From Calditrichia bacterium (GTDB taxonomy: Bacteria > Calditrichota > Calditrichia > Calditrichales > J004), in NCBI GenBank assembly GCA_020635035.1, contig JACKAO010000001.1:490899-554898 (forward strand): a stretch of 64,000 bases of DNA. Direction: 5' to 3'. Positions 18,705-28,613 of the stretch are shown here, in pieces (position 1 is the stretch's first letter; each line of letters begins with the position of its first letter). The notes below the pieces were generated by a model, which saw only the letters and a list, made by a program, of their open reading frames with translations, was not told the origin of the DNA and made no database searches. The position numbers and the translations under genes were made by a program.

Positions 18705-20255
18705 TTAAAGCGGAATATTTCCGTGTTTTTTGGGAGGGTTTTTATCAATTTTGTTTTCAAGCATTCGCAAAGCCTGAATTAATCTTAAACGTGTATCCCT
18801 TGGTAAAATAACTTCGTCAATATAACCGCGTTCTGCTGCAAGATAGGGATTTGCAAATTTATCACGATACTCTTTTTCCTTTTCTGCCAGCATTTTTTCC
18901 GGATCAGGAGCTTCAGCAATTTCCCGTTTGAAAATGATTTCAGCCGCACCTTTTGGCCCCATTACAGCAATCTCAGCAGATGGCCAGGCAAGATTCATGT
19001 CCCCGCGTATATGTTTTGAACTCATTACATCGTAAGCGCCTCCATAAGCTTTACGTGTAATAACAGTTATTTTGGGTACTGTGGCTTCAGAATATGCGTA
19101 GAGCAATTTTGCGCCATGTTTAATAATACCGCCCCACTCCTGATGCGTGCCCGGTAAAAATCCCGGTACATCTTCAAAAGTGACAAGTGGAATGTTAAAG
19201 GCATCACAAAAACGAATAAAACGTGCCGCTTTAACCGAGGCATCGATATCAAGCACACCGGCCAGATAAGCAGGTTGATTGGCAATGATACCAACAGAAA
19301 AACCGTCCAGTCTGGCAAAACCCACAACAATATTCCGCGCATAATCTTCGTGAATTTCAAAGAATGAATTGTTATCGACAACTTTAACAATAACATCCTT
19401 TATATCATAAGGCTGGTTTGGATTTTCAGGAACAATATTATCAAGACTTTCTTCAGCTCTGTCAACCGGATCCACACTGTTTAGTTTGGGTGGATCTTCA
19501 GTGTTATTTGAAGGCAAATAGCTGAATAACTGCCTGATTTTCTGCAAGGCTTCAATATCACTGTCGCAGCTTAGATGACTGACACCACTTTTGGTAGCAT
19601 GTGTATCAGCACCGCCAAGATCTTCAGAAGATACTTCTTCATGTGTTACAGTTTTAACAACATTAGGGCCGGTTACAAACATATAACTAGTGTTACGTAC
19701 CATAACCGTAAAATCAGTAATCGCAGGCGAGTAAACAGCCCCACCGGCACAAGGTCCTAATATGGCCGACAACTGTGGTATTACTCCTGAAGCCAGTGTA
19801 TTACGTAGAAAAATTTCAGCGTACCCGCCTAAGCTTACAACACCTTCCTGGATGCGTGCACCTCCTGAATCATTAAGGCCGATAACAGGTGCACCAACCT
19901 TCATTGCCTGATCCATAATTTTTATAATCTTTTCAGCGAATGTTTCACTTAAAGATCCGCCAAAAACAGTAAAATCCTGCGAAAAAACAAAAACAAGGCG
20001 GCCATCGATATAGCCATAACCGGTAATGACTCCATCACCCAACGGACGCTGGTGATCAAGCCCGAAGTCTCTGCTGCGGTGACGCACCATCATATCCATC
20101 TCAACAAAAGTACCCTCGTCAAGAAGATAATCTATGCGCTCGCGTGCAGTTAATTTGCCTTTTTTATGCTGAGCTTCTATGCGTTTTTCACCACCACCCA
20201 GCTTCGCTTCTTCACGAAGCTTTTCAAGATATTTGAACTGCTCTTCTCGTGTCAT
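18705..20255 (-). CDS. Acyl-CoA (propionyl/methylmalonyl-CoA) carboxylase beta subunit
   Basis: Carboxyltransferase subunit of a biotin-dependent acyl-CoA carboxylase or of methylmalonyl-CoA decarboxylase. The 516-residue length is typical. Both crotonase-like halves are present: N-terminal GLNDSGGARIQEGVVSLGGY and GPCAGGAVYSPAITDF (oxyanion holes), and C-terminal VPGFLPGTHQEWGGIIKHGA and ITRKAYGGAYDVMSSKH. The last motif is characteristic of propionyl-CoA-type enzymes. No alpha (biotin carboxylase) or biotin carrier gene is adjacent, so direction and substrate stay open. The gene lies between radC and dcd in a loose minus-strand run. Confidence 0.88.
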   Translation of the reverse strand: MTREEQFKYLEKLREEAKLGGGEKRIEAQHKKGKLTARERIDYLLDEGTFVEMDMMVRHRSRDFGLDHQRPLGDGVITGYGYIDGRLVFVFSQDFTVFGGSLSETFAEKIIKIMDQAMKVGAPVIGLNDSGGARIQEGVVSLGGYAEIFLRNTLASGVIPQLSAILGPCAGGAVYSPAITDFTVMVRNTSYMFVTGPNVVKTVTHEEVSSEDLGGADTHATKSGVSHLSCDSDIEALQKIRQLFSYLPSNNTEDPPKLNSVDPVDRAEESLDNIVPENPNQPYDIKDVIVKVVDNNSFFEIHEDYARNIVVGFARLDGFSVGIIANQPAYLAGVLDIDASVKAARFIRFCDAFNIPLVTFEDVPGFLPGTHQEWGGIIKHGAKLLYAYSEATVPKITVITRKAYGGAYDVMSSKHIRGDMNLAWPSAEIAVMGPKGAAEIIFKREIAEAPDPEKMLAEKEKEYRDKFANPYLAAERGYIDEVILPRDTRLRLIQALRMLENKIDKNPPKKHGNIPL

Positions 20256-20294
20256 TAAAACTCCCGGTTATGTGTTGAAACCAGTCCCACTCCA

Positions 20295-21008
20295 TCAACT
20301 CATCAATCCATGTTCCTTGAAACTATAGTAACCGTTTTCTGTAATAATTAAATGATCATAAACGGGGATATCAAGGATTTCACCGCTTTCAGATAAACGT
20401 TTGGTGATCTTTAAATCTTCAGGACTAGGCTCTAATAATCCCGACGGATGATTATGCAGGACGATTATACCCCTGGCATTATATTTAATTGCCGGGTTAA
20501 AAACTTCTCTTGCGTGCACCAGAGAAGCATTCAGCAATCCACGTGTGACTTCAACATCACGTATTTTTTTTAGTGATGAGTCGAGTAAAATTACATAAAA
20601 ACTTTCTTTTTTGAGATGCCCGATGATCGGCATATAAATCCGTGCCACGGCTGCAGGATCATTAAATTTTACTACAACTTTCTGGGCAGTCTCTTTTTGC
20701 AAATTACGATATAACTGAAATGCGGCTAAGAGTGTAACCGCTTTAGCAGGACCAATTCCCGGGACTTCCTGCATTTCAATCAGTGATGCCGAAGCAAGTC
20801 CTTCCAGTGATTGAAATCTTTTTAACAATAATTTTGCAGTATCGACGGCATTTATTTTAACAGTACCCTGACCAAGCAAAATTGCAATAAGCTCTGCACT
20901 GCTTACAGCTTCCGGACCATTTTGTATAAGTTTTTCACGTGGACGTTCATCTTCCGGCCAATCTGTTATCCTTGACGTAAAAGATGTTTTGGTAATACTA
21001 TCCTGCAT
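20295..21008 (-). CDS. radC: RadC family JAB-domain protein
   Basis: RadC-like protein: an N-terminal helix-hairpin-helix region (VPGIGPAKAVTLLAAFQ) and a C-terminal JAB1/MPN metalloprotease-like domain with LHNHPSGLLEPSPEDLKIT (HxH...D zinc motif). Despite the name, a DNA-repair role is not established for the family. An upstream in-frame GTG at 21053 would add 15 residues (total 252). I prefer ATG 21008, which begins MQDSITKTSF and gives 237 residues, nearer the usual ~225, though neither start has a strong Shine-Dalgarno. Confidence 0.9.
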   Translation of the reverse strand: MQDSITKTSFTSRITDWPEDERPREKLIQNGPEAVSSAELIAILLGQGTVKINAVDTAKLLLKRFQSLEGLASASLIEMQEVPGIGPAKAVTLLAAFQLYRNLQKETAQKVVVKFNDPAAVARIYMPIIGHLKKESFYVILLDSSLKKIRDVEVTRGLLNASLVHAREVFNPAIKYNARGIIVLHNHPSGLLEPSPEDLKITKRLSESGEILDIPVYDHLIITENGYYSFKEHGLMS

Positions 21009-21143
21009 TTTATTTTTATCCGGAATAACAATTATATTTTTTTGAAAATGCACACTGTCTGCAATTTGATCACGAGAGAGTATAATCTATTGGTTTATTA
21101 ATTTCAATCTTACAGGGTACTCATAACATAGTTTGTTCTGAAA

Positions 21144-21776
21144 TCATTTTGAAATTTCGATAAAATTATTGCTAATTTTAAAGTTATTAATTCCTAACTG
21201 TTTTAACACAACTGAATTGATATGAAAATTACCATTTTCCTGAATGTCTGATAGTTTTTGCGAAAAATCACCAATTTTTATAGTACTGTTTGGATCGAGC
21301 ATTAACATTCCTTTGCTGTTCACAGGGATACCATCAAAAGCAACATAAACTTCAGAAAGCATGTCACTTGGGATATTCTTTAAAACCATTTCCAGACCTT
21401 CTGCTGCTTCTGCCGGCAAATCTTCCCTGATAATTTTTGTAACATCTACTACAGATTCAATGATGTAATGTCCATCTCGAATTTCACTTTTAATTTTTTT
21501 TATAGCAGGCTTAATACTTACATTTTTCATATTTTCTGCCTGGTTAATAATCAATAATGTAAGATCAGATGCTTCCAGCTTTGCGCTTCCTGTACTCTTT
21601 AAATCATTATCAATGCGCAACCTAACCGAGTCTGTGGCTGCATTAGCACGAACAGAATTAAACGTCTCTACTTCTGCAAAATATTCAGGCTGGTAAGTAA
21701 AGGAATTATATATATAATAAATACCTACAAGAATAATTAAAACAATCGCCGCAACAATCATTAAAAAAGTTTTCAT
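21144..21776 (-). CDS. Hypothetical membrane-anchored protein
   Basis: I do not recognise a family. The 210-residue product has one N-terminal membrane segment (about residues 4-24) with no lipobox, and the rest should be outside the cytoplasm. The body alternates hydrophobic strands and charged turns (VRLRIDNDLKSTGSAKLEAS, MLMLDPNSTIKIGDF), suggesting a small alpha/beta or beta-sandwich domain. It lies between the response regulator and radC on the same strand with about 50 and 90 bases of spacing. A normal start and codon pattern support a real gene. Confidence 0.6.
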   Translation of the reverse strand: MKTFLMIVAAIVLIILVGIYYIYNSFTYQPEYFAEVETFNSVRANAATDSVRLRIDNDLKSTGSAKLEASDLTLLIINQAENMKNVSIKPAIKKIKSEIRDGHYIIESVVDVTKIIREDLPAEAAEGLEMVLKNIPSDMLSEVYVAFDGIPVNSKGMLMLDPNSTIKIGDFSQKLSDIQENGNFHINSVVLKQLGINNFKISNNFIEISK

Positions 21777-21822
21777 ACTGTTTCCGTATTAATAGATTAT
21801 TCAATTCAATCGGAAGAAAGAA

Positions 21823-22914
21823 TTAGCTTAAAGCATCAACCAGAGATTTCATATATTTTTTTGTTTCGATTCTCAATAAGCCAAAATTGGAAGTTTGGTC
21901 AGCAAGTAAAAGTAAAAAACCCAGGTCATCCGGCAGCCATGTCAGCTTCAGCAAACCATCAATATATTCAAAGGTCAATTCTTTTTTATCCATCATTTCT
22001 AATAAACCAGATAACGCTTTTTCCTGTTTTAAAAGATTCTCAACATGTTCGGCAATTTCGTCAATTTTGTATTTACTTTTAAAACGGTTATTCATCTCAA
22101 CAACAAATGGTTTGATCTCTGAATCAAAGACTACAACCATATGAACACCCTTTGTCTCAATGAATTTCGATAATAATTCCTGTATCTTTGCTATTCTGGA
22201 TTCTCTCGATTCAGCTTTGTTTGCCGCTTTTTCACGAGTTTCATCAGCTCTTCTAAGGCCTTCCAGCATTAATGACTGCCAACCTTTGAGAATTGTTTCC
22301 TGCTCTGCTTTGGCACCCCTGTTTATAGCAAATCTCCCGCCCTGCCAGGTTAATATTTCATAGAAAGCGTCTTCACCAACTGAATTACCAACTTGCGCAT
22401 GAATTATATTACCATCTTCAAAAAAGATTGAACCTTCTTTTTTACCTGTTTCAACAACAATAGCATTTGTAAGTCGTCCAAGACAATTCATCTGTATCAG
22501 ATCACTCAACTGAAAATCAGAGATTTTTCCTTCAAACCCCTTCTTTTCTTCAACGGTATCAAGAATCATCTGACGCAGTTTATTTATTTCAAAAGGTTTT
22601 TCAATGTATTTAAAGCAGCCCCTTTTATTCGCTTCTTCCTGAATTTCAGAAGAACCATAAGCGGTCATTATAATTACTTTAGTGTCCGGGTAATTCTCAC
22701 GAATTTTCAGTAAAAGATCGAGTCCGGAAATCTCAGGCATGCGGATATCAGAAATTACAAGTTCAACATCTTTCTTTTTCAGTACATCTAAAGCATCAGC
22801 AGCACTGTTGACTGCGGTTAGTTTATAATGATCTTTATCTTTTGATAAATGTTTGGCAATCGACCACGTTAAATCTTCTTCATCATCAACAACTAATACA
22901 TTTTTTAATGACAA
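21823..22914 (-). CDS. Response regulator with receiver, PATAN (DUF4388) and Roadblock-like domains
   Basis: Signalling protein of 363 residues. The receiver domain (about 5-120) has the acidic pair VDDEED, the phosphoacceptor Asp in VISDIRMPE, the T in MTAYGS and the K in YIEKPF. A PATAN/DUF4388 domain follows (about 130-225; FQLSDLIQMNCLGRLTNAI, GSIFFEDGNIIHAQVG). A C-terminal Roadblock/LC7-like domain (about 245-360; GVHMVVVFDSEIKPFVV, FGLLRIETKKYMKSL) would bind a MglA-type small GTPase in related systems. The start is TTG at 22914 with GGAG nearby. No histidine kinase or GTPase gene is adjacent. Function is inferred to be polarity, motility or EPS-type signalling. Confidence 0.85.
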   Translation of the reverse strand: MSLKNVLVVDDEEDLTWSIAKHLSKDKDHYKLTAVNSAADALDVLKKKDVELVISDIRMPEISGLDLLLKIRENYPDTKVIIMTAYGSSEIQEEANKRGCFKYIEKPFEINKLRQMILDTVEEKKGFEGKISDFQLSDLIQMNCLGRLTNAIVVETGKKEGSIFFEDGNIIHAQVGNSVGEDAFYEILTWQGGRFAINRGAKAEQETILKGWQSLMLEGLRRADETREKAANKAESRESRIAKIQELLSKFIETKGVHMVVVFDSEIKPFVVEMNNRFKSKYKIDEIAEHVENLLKQEKALSGLLEMMDKKELTFEYIDGLLKLTWLPDDLGFLLLLADQTSNFGLLRIETKKYMKSLVDALS

Positions 22915-22995
22915 ATTATTCTCCTGTTTTTAACCCTTTGTATTCTCGAAATCCTTTATTCACTCTTTAATAATGGCTGTGTTTATTCCTTAGGC

Positions 22996-23808
22996 TCAGG
23001 ACCATAACAGATAGACTATCATAAACGCCGGAACAATAAAAATCAGACTGTCAAAACGATCCAGAAAACCACCATGTCCGGGAAGAATATGAGATGAATC
23101 TTTCATAGCTGCATCACGTTTAAACCAGGATTCGACCAGGTCACCCAATTGCCCAAATACACCCACAATTAATCCGCTTATTAAAGCAAGACTTAGAGAA
23201 ATAGTATAGTAATCAAAATAAAACACAACTAAAAAAACCGCTATTGCACCGACTAATCCTGCAACGGCACCTTCAATGCTTTTTTTAGGTGAAACACGTT
23301 CAAACAAGCGATGTTTACCAATGGCCTTTCCGATAAAATAGGCAAATGTATCGCAGGCCCAAATTGCGATAAAAATAGTGACAATGTAGCCAAATGCTGA
23401 TGAGATCCCCATACTCTCCGCGTTATTACGGATTACGAGCAATGGTGCCAGAAAAATTCCAGGATAAACAACCCCGACCATTGTAGCGGATGTATTCAGA
23501 AAAGCTGATTCTTTATTCCTGAACATTTCATAGGCAAACATTATAATTAATACCGCCAGCGCCATCGCGGTTAGATCCCTGTTATAGCCTATCTGGCTTA
23601 AAGTATGGATTATAACCGTTAATATGAATCCGGGAAATATCAGAGCATACGATTCCTTTTGCCTGGCAAGTATGTAAAATTCATACTGTCCGGCAAGACT
23701 TATTATTAAAATCAATGCAAAAAAATACCAGCCGCCCTTCCATATAAGAAACACTAATAGCGGAATTCCAATAATTGCAACTGCGACCCGTAATAAAAGC
23801 TCCTTCAT
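22996..23808 (-). CDS. cdsA: Phosphatidate cytidylyltransferase
   Basis: Makes CDP-diacylglycerol, the precursor of phospholipids, in the inner membrane. About 270 residues with eight or so membrane segments and the CDP-DAG synthase signature near the C-terminus, KDSSHILPGHGGFLDRFDSL, preceded by GQLGDLVESWFKRDAAMKDS. I start at ATG 23808 because AAGGA lies six to seven bases upstream; an in-frame TTG at 23814 would add two residues. It lies downstream of purD by about 25 bases. Confidence 0.94.
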   Translation of the reverse strand: MKELLLRVAVAIIGIPLLVFLIWKGGWYFFALILIISLAGQYEFYILARQKESYALIFPGFILTVIIHTLSQIGYNRDLTAMALAVLIIMFAYEMFRNKESAFLNTSATMVGVVYPGIFLAPLLVIRNNAESMGISSAFGYIVTIFIAIWACDTFAYFIGKAIGKHRLFERVSPKKSIEGAVAGLVGAIAVFLVVFYFDYYTISLSLALISGLIVGVFGQLGDLVESWFKRDAAMKDSSHILPGHGGFLDRFDSLIFIVPAFMIVYLLWS

Positions 23809-23832
23809 GAACAATCCTTTTTCATTATTGGA

Positions 23833-25098
23833 TCATTTTAATACTTTGAACCCGATATCTTTTCTGAAATACATCTTTTCAAAATTAATTTTATTAATAG
23901 CTGTATAAACTTCTTTAGCACATTCTTTGAAGTTCTTTTCAACCGCGACAACATTTAGCACCCTGCCACCCGATGTCACCAATATGTTTTCTTTATAGAC
24001 TGTCCCGGCATGGAAAACAATCACATTATTTTCAACTTTATCCAAACCATTGATGGGTTTGCTTTTTGCGTAACTATCCGGATAACCGCCGGATGTCAGA
24101 ACGACATCCATTGCACATTTATCATATATTTCAAGATGCATTCCTTTTAAAGAACCACCAGCTGCCGCCATAAAAAAGGGAACCAGATCGCTTTTAACAA
24201 GTGGTAAAACTGCCTGAGTTTCAGGGTCACCAAAACGGCAATTATATTCAAGAACGTGCACTTCACCTTCACTGATAATCAATCCGATATATAAAAGTCC
24301 GCGATAAGCTGCACCCTGATCTATCATTGCTTTCAAAGTAGGCTTAAGGACGCGATCTTCAACAATTGCGAGTATACCAGCATCAACCAGTGGTGCCGGA
24401 GCATAAGCGCCCATTCCGCCGGTATTTTTCCCGCTGTCTGCTTCTCCAACTTTTTTATGATCCTGCGAAGCCGGCAAAATACAATAGTTTTCTCCGTCAC
24501 AGATGGCAAAGATTGATGCTTCATCACCCTTGATAAACTGTTCGACAACGAGTGTTTCGCCAGCTTTGCCAAATTTTTTGTCGGCCATTATTTCATTTAT
24601 TGCTGAAAATGCTTCGTCCTGGTTGCTACAAATCAGGACTCCTTTTCCGGCAGCCAAGCCATCTGCTTTTAGTACAACAGGATAAGAAGGTAATTTTGAT
24701 ATATAGGCAGTGGCATCATCAATATTATCAAAAGTCGCGTAACTCGCTGTCGGGATGTTATGCTGCTGCATCAGGTCTTTAGAAAATCTTTTACTGCCTT
24801 CAAGCCTTGCTGCTGCTTTCGAAGGTCCAAATATGGCAAGACCATTTTTATTAAACTCATCCACAATTCCATTAACGAGTGGATCTTCCGGCCCGACAAT
24901 CGTCAGTTCAATGTTATTATTTTTTACAAACCTGATAATTGTTTCAAAATCATTTAAATCGATATTTACATTTTCTGCGAGATCTTTTGTCCCGGGGTTA
25001 CCAGGGATACAATAAAGCTTATCTAATAATGGACTTTGTTTAATTTTCCAAGCTAAAGCGTGTTCTCTTCCACCACTTCCTAAAACAAGAATATTCAT
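23833..25098 (-). CDS. purD: Phosphoribosylamine-glycine ligase
   Basis: Second step of purine synthesis: ATP-dependent joining of glycine to phosphoribosylamine. The 421-residue ATP-grasp protein shows the N-terminal VLGSGGREHALAWKI, GPEDPLVNGIVDEF, the ATP-binding KADGLAAGKGVLIC and the metal-site segment EYNCRFGDPETQAVLPLV, all diagnostic of PurD. It follows uvrB by 16 bases and precedes cdsA. No other purine gene is in the window. Confidence 0.97.
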   Translation of the reverse strand: MNILVLGSGGREHALAWKIKQSPLLDKLYCIPGNPGTKDLAENVNIDLNDFETIIRFVKNNNIELTIVGPEDPLVNGIVDEFNKNGLAIFGPSKAAARLEGSKRFSKDLMQQHNIPTASYATFDNIDDATAYISKLPSYPVVLKADGLAAGKGVLICSNQDEAFSAINEIMADKKFGKAGETLVVEQFIKGDEASIFAICDGENYCILPASQDHKKVGEADSGKNTGGMGAYAPAPLVDAGILAIVEDRVLKPTLKAMIDQGAAYRGLLYIGLIISEGEVHVLEYNCRFGDPETQAVLPLVKSDLVPFFMAAAGGSLKGMHLEIYDKCAMDVVLTSGGYPDSYAKSKPINGLDKVENNVIVFHAGTVYKENILVTSGGRVLNVVAVEKNFKECAKEVYTAINKINFEKMYFRKDIGFKVLK

Positions 25099-25114
25099 GT
25101 ATTTTTTCCTGCTA

Positions 25115-27094
25115 TTAAGATTCTCTTATTCGTTCAATTTCATCACGTAATGCGGCTGCTTTTTCAAATTCAAGGTTTGCGGCAGCCGTTCGCATATCTT
25201 TCTCTAACCGTTTAATAATTTCATCGTTACTAAGATTTTTACCATAGTCAATTTTTACATCGGAGACGACTGTCTGTGCTCTGTGAACATCTGCGACCGC
25301 CGTGCTGCGAATAATTTCTTCTGCAGTTTTGAAGATCGTTTGAGGAGAAATATTGTGTTCTTTATTGTATTCTTCCTGTTTTTCCCTGCGCCGCTGACTT
25401 TCATCCATAGTCTTTCGCATTGAATCTGTTATTGTATCTGCGTAAAAAATTACTTTACCGCCTACATTTCGGGCAGCTCTTCCTGCAGTCTGCATCAACG
25501 ATACATAAGAGCGCAGAAAACCTTCTTTGTCTGCATCCAGAATGGCAACAAGGGAAACTTCCGGTAAATCCAGACCTTCGCGTAATAAATTTATACCGAC
25601 CAGAGCATCAAACTCAGCTAAACGCAACTCACGCAGAATGCTCACTCTTTCCAGGGCATCAATCTCGGAATGAATATAACGCACTCTGATACCTGCTGCA
25701 TTCAGATAATCAGCAAGATCTTCAGACATACGCTTCGTAAGTGTTGTAATTAATGCGCGTTCTCCTTTTTTTACACGCTCTTTTACTTCATCGATCAGAT
25801 CATCAATCTGTGTGGCTACTGGACGAACTTCAATTTCAGGATCAATCAGTCCCGTTGGACGGATAACCTGTTCAGAAAATGATCCACCGCTTTTATTAAG
25901 CTCGTACTCTGCGGGTGTCGCGGAAACACTGATAACCTGGTTAATGTGCTGTTCAAACTCATCAAATTTCAACGGTCGGTTATCCAGCGCACTGGGCAAT
26001 CTGAATCCATGTGAAACAAGCATCTCTTTCCTTGAACGGTCGCCGTTATACATAGCGCGTATCTGCGGAAATGATTGATGAGATTCATCAACGAACATTA
26101 AAAAATCATCCGGGAAAAAATCCATCAGAGTATACGGCGGCTGACCTGCAGACCTGCCTGAAATATGCCGGGAGTAATTCTCAATACCATTACAGTATCC
26201 GATTTCTTCCATCATTTCCAGGTCAAAATTTGTGCGCATTTCAAGCCGTTGTGCTTCAAGCAGTTTTCCTTCATTTCTAAATTTTTCAAGCTGCAGTTTC
26301 AGCTCTTCCCGGATTGTTTTGCGGGCCATCTCCATTTTTTCCGCGGTAGTAACAAAGTGCTTTGCCGGGAAAACGATAGCTTTTTCCACTTCATGGCGCA
26401 CCTTTCCATCAAAGGGATCGATAACCTGGATCCGATCAATTTCATTTCCAAAAAATTCAAGCCGATAGGCAAATTCTTCATAAGCCGGGAAAACATCTAT
26501 AGTATCCCCCCTTACCCGGAAGGTACCGCGTTGAAAATCAAAATCATTTCGGTTGTACTGGATATCAACAAGCTGCATAAGAAAATCCTGCCGGTTGATC
26601 ATCTGCCCTTTGTTAAACATTACCAGCATATCCTGGTAATCTGAAGGTGAACCAATTCCATAAATACAGCTGACACTGGCGATAACAATAACATCGCGGC
26701 GTGCCAGAAGAGAACTTGTAGCTTTTAAGCGGAGTCTGTCAATTTCATCATTTACAGATGAGTCTTTTTCAATATATGTATCTGTCGACGGGATATAAGC
26801 TTCGGGCTGATAATAATCATAGTAACTTATAAAAAATTCAACGGCATTTTCCGGGAAAAAACTTTTAAATTCTCCATAAAGTTGTGCTGCTAATGTTTTG
26901 TTGTGCGAAATAATAAGGGTTGGGCGATTAACTTCAGCAATAATATTTGCCATGGTAAAGGTTTTACCGCTTCCGGTAACTCCCAGCAATGTTTGAAATT
27001 GTTCGTTACGCTTTAAGCCTGCAACGAGCTCACTGATTGCCTGTGGCTGATCTCCCTGCGGTTTATACGATGAAATAAGTTTAAATTTATCCAT
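25115..27094 (-). CDS. uvrB: Excinuclease ABC subunit B
   Basis: Damage-verifying helicase-like subunit of nucleotide excision repair. The 659-residue protein has Walker A GVTGSGKTFTMAN (about residues 39-51), the beta-hairpin region YYDYYQPEAYIPSTDTYIE, helicase motif DESHQ, motif VI QTAGRAARNVGGKVIFYAD and a C-terminal UVR domain (EFEKAAALRDEIERIR) that binds UvrC. The length matches the family. It heads the minus-strand uvrB-purD-cdsA run. Confidence 0.98.
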   Translation of the reverse strand: MDKFKLISSYKPQGDQPQAISELVAGLKRNEQFQTLLGVTGSGKTFTMANIIAEVNRPTLIISHNKTLAAQLYGEFKSFFPENAVEFFISYYDYYQPEAYIPSTDTYIEKDSSVNDEIDRLRLKATSSLLARRDVIVIASVSCIYGIGSPSDYQDMLVMFNKGQMINRQDFLMQLVDIQYNRNDFDFQRGTFRVRGDTIDVFPAYEEFAYRLEFFGNEIDRIQVIDPFDGKVRHEVEKAIVFPAKHFVTTAEKMEMARKTIREELKLQLEKFRNEGKLLEAQRLEMRTNFDLEMMEEIGYCNGIENYSRHISGRSAGQPPYTLMDFFPDDFLMFVDESHQSFPQIRAMYNGDRSRKEMLVSHGFRLPSALDNRPLKFDEFEQHINQVISVSATPAEYELNKSGGSFSEQVIRPTGLIDPEIEVRPVATQIDDLIDEVKERVKKGERALITTLTKRMSEDLADYLNAAGIRVRYIHSEIDALERVSILRELRLAEFDALVGINLLREGLDLPEVSLVAILDADKEGFLRSYVSLMQTAGRAARNVGGKVIFYADTITDSMRKTMDESQRRREKQEEYNKEHNISPQTIFKTAEEIIRSTAVADVHRAQTVVSDVKIDYGKNLSNDEIIKRLEKDMRTAAANLEFEKAAALRDEIERIRES

Positions 27095-27178
27095 TACTTT
27101 TGTGTTTGTTAAAACATTTAACTTAAAAGAAAAATAGGTATCAGGAAAGTAAGTTTGCAGACAAATAGTGGCTTTTAT

Positions 27179-27538
27179 CTAAAGGAGTTGAATTGCTTCT
27201 TTCATTGTAGGAACGTAAATAACATTTTTAAGGCCTGTTCTCTTATCGGAGACCGATAATTGGATAAGTACATCACGGGACTTGCCAACGACACGAATAA
27301 TTTTATTGATTTTATAAGTATTCAATAATTTCTGATTTACTTTATTCAATGTTTCTGATTGATCAGCTGAAATTGTTAACAATCCTGAAATATCATTAAT
27401 TACACTGAAATTTTCTTTCATCTTCGGTGCAACTTCGAATAGTTTTATAACAGCTTTTGTTGTTTGCTCCGCAGAAATAGCCCCGGCAATTTTTACAAGA
27501 ATGGTATTCTTGGCAGAATCAACATTAATAGCAATCAT
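27179..27538 (-). CDS. Small hypothetical protein, possibly STAS/SpoIIAA-like
   Basis: 119 residues without signal peptide or membrane segment. The alternating pattern (NTILVKIAGAISAEQTTKAV, KENFSVINDISGLLTIS, NKIIRVVGKSRDVLIQL) gives a beta-alpha-beta layout like the SpoIIAA-like/STAS fold used in anti-anti-sigma switches. Motif support is weak and I assign no partner. It is isolated between uvrB and the aldo/keto reductase, with about 85 and 120 bases on either side. Confidence 0.6.
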   Translation of the reverse strand: MIAINVDSAKNTILVKIAGAISAEQTTKAVIKLFEVAPKMKENFSVINDISGLLTISADQSETLNKVNQKLLNTYKINKIIRVVGKSRDVLIQLSVSDKRTGLKNVIYVPTMKEAIQLL

Positions 27539-27657
27539 ATAGGACGAGTATTTTTTATAGTCACTATGATATTTTTAGTTTATAAGCCTAATCGGACAAT
27601 TTTTACCTGCAATTAATATTTTTTTATAAATGATGATTTTCACTTTTACTGGATAAA

Positions 27658-28608
27658 TTAAAACCACAATTTTTTGAAATATTGTTTTACGGTGCTTAGA
27701 AAATCAATATAACTTTGTTTTTTCCAAAGACCCAGTTCATGTTGTACGTTTTTGATCCTGGTCAGCATTGCATCGGAAAGCCGTTGTCCCGGGATTTGTC
27801 CAAAGTTAAGCATAGCCTGTTCCACTGTTTTCGTTCCTAAAATAAGTGTGGATGTTGCACTAAAAGATAATGGATATGCAGCGGCAGCAATAACATGAGA
27901 ATTGAAAATCTCTTTTAAAAAATCGAAATGCCCAACAGACGAAAGAAGTTTATTTATTTCATTAACTGTGAGTTTTGAACGTTGATCATCAGAATCCTTG
28001 AAGACTGTCTCAGCATTAAATTTCCCGCTTAAAAAACCCATTTTAAGGGCAGACCTTATAATAACACCCGGGTTGTGCTCGATTATTTTATCAAGACGCT
28101 TTAAAAATGGAAAAGGATCCAATAAACTAAAGGGTACCTGAAAACCGTCTACAAGATTATTATCCAGTACAAAATCAATATCCGAAGCATTATATAGAGA
28201 CACTCCGCAATACCTGATCTTACCTTGTTTTTTCAACTTATAAAGATCATTATAAAACTCTTGTTCTCTGGGAACCCAATGGATTTGATAGAGATCAATA
28301 ACGTCTGTTTGTAATCTTTTTAATTGTTCTTCTGCAGATTCGGGCAGGTTTTTACTTCCACCTGAGTATTTTGTAGCAATTAACCACTTGTTTCGTCTGC
28401 CTTTTAAGAATTCTCCCAATACAATTTCAGAATTTCCATAAACAGGAGCAGTATCAATAAAATTACAACCTAACTCTTCAGCTTTGGCAAGTGCAGCCAG
28501 AGACTCTTTTTTATCTACTTTGCCATAGCTTTTTCCACCAATAGCCCATGCTCCAAAACCTGTTTCCGAGAGTTGGAGATCGGTCTTCCCAAATTGACGA
28601 TAGTTCAT
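27658..28608 (-). CDS. Aldo/keto reductase
   Basis: NADPH-dependent oxidoreductase of the aldo/keto reductase superfamily, 316 residues. The N-terminus LQLSETGFGAWAIGG, the catalytic Asp/Tyr segment DTAPVYGNSEIVLGEF, the Lys in WLIATKYSGG and the strand LYQIHWVPREQEF fit the (beta/alpha)8 family. The late segment LILGTKTVEQAMLNF is typical of the cofactor site. The substrate is unknown. It starts 5 bases after the stop of the transglutaminase-like gene, so the two form one transcript. Confidence 0.9.
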   Translation of the reverse strand: MNYRQFGKTDLQLSETGFGAWAIGGKSYGKVDKKESLAALAKAEELGCNFIDTAPVYGNSEIVLGEFLKGRRNKWLIATKYSGGSKNLPESAEEQLKRLQTDVIDLYQIHWVPREQEFYNDLYKLKKQGKIRYCGVSLYNASDIDFVLDNNLVDGFQVPFSLLDPFPFLKRLDKIIEHNPGVIIRSALKMGFLSGKFNAETVFKDSDDQRSKLTVNEINKLLSSVGHFDFLKEIFNSHVIAAAAYPLSFSATSTLILGTKTVEQAMLNFGQIPGQRLSDAMLTRIKNVQHELGLWKKQSYIDFLSTVKQYFKKLWF

Positions 28609-28613
28609 ATTGA

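Noticed and set aside
26165..26644. 159-residue plus-strand ORF
   Set aside because: Lies wholly inside uvrB on the opposite strand, with no family features.
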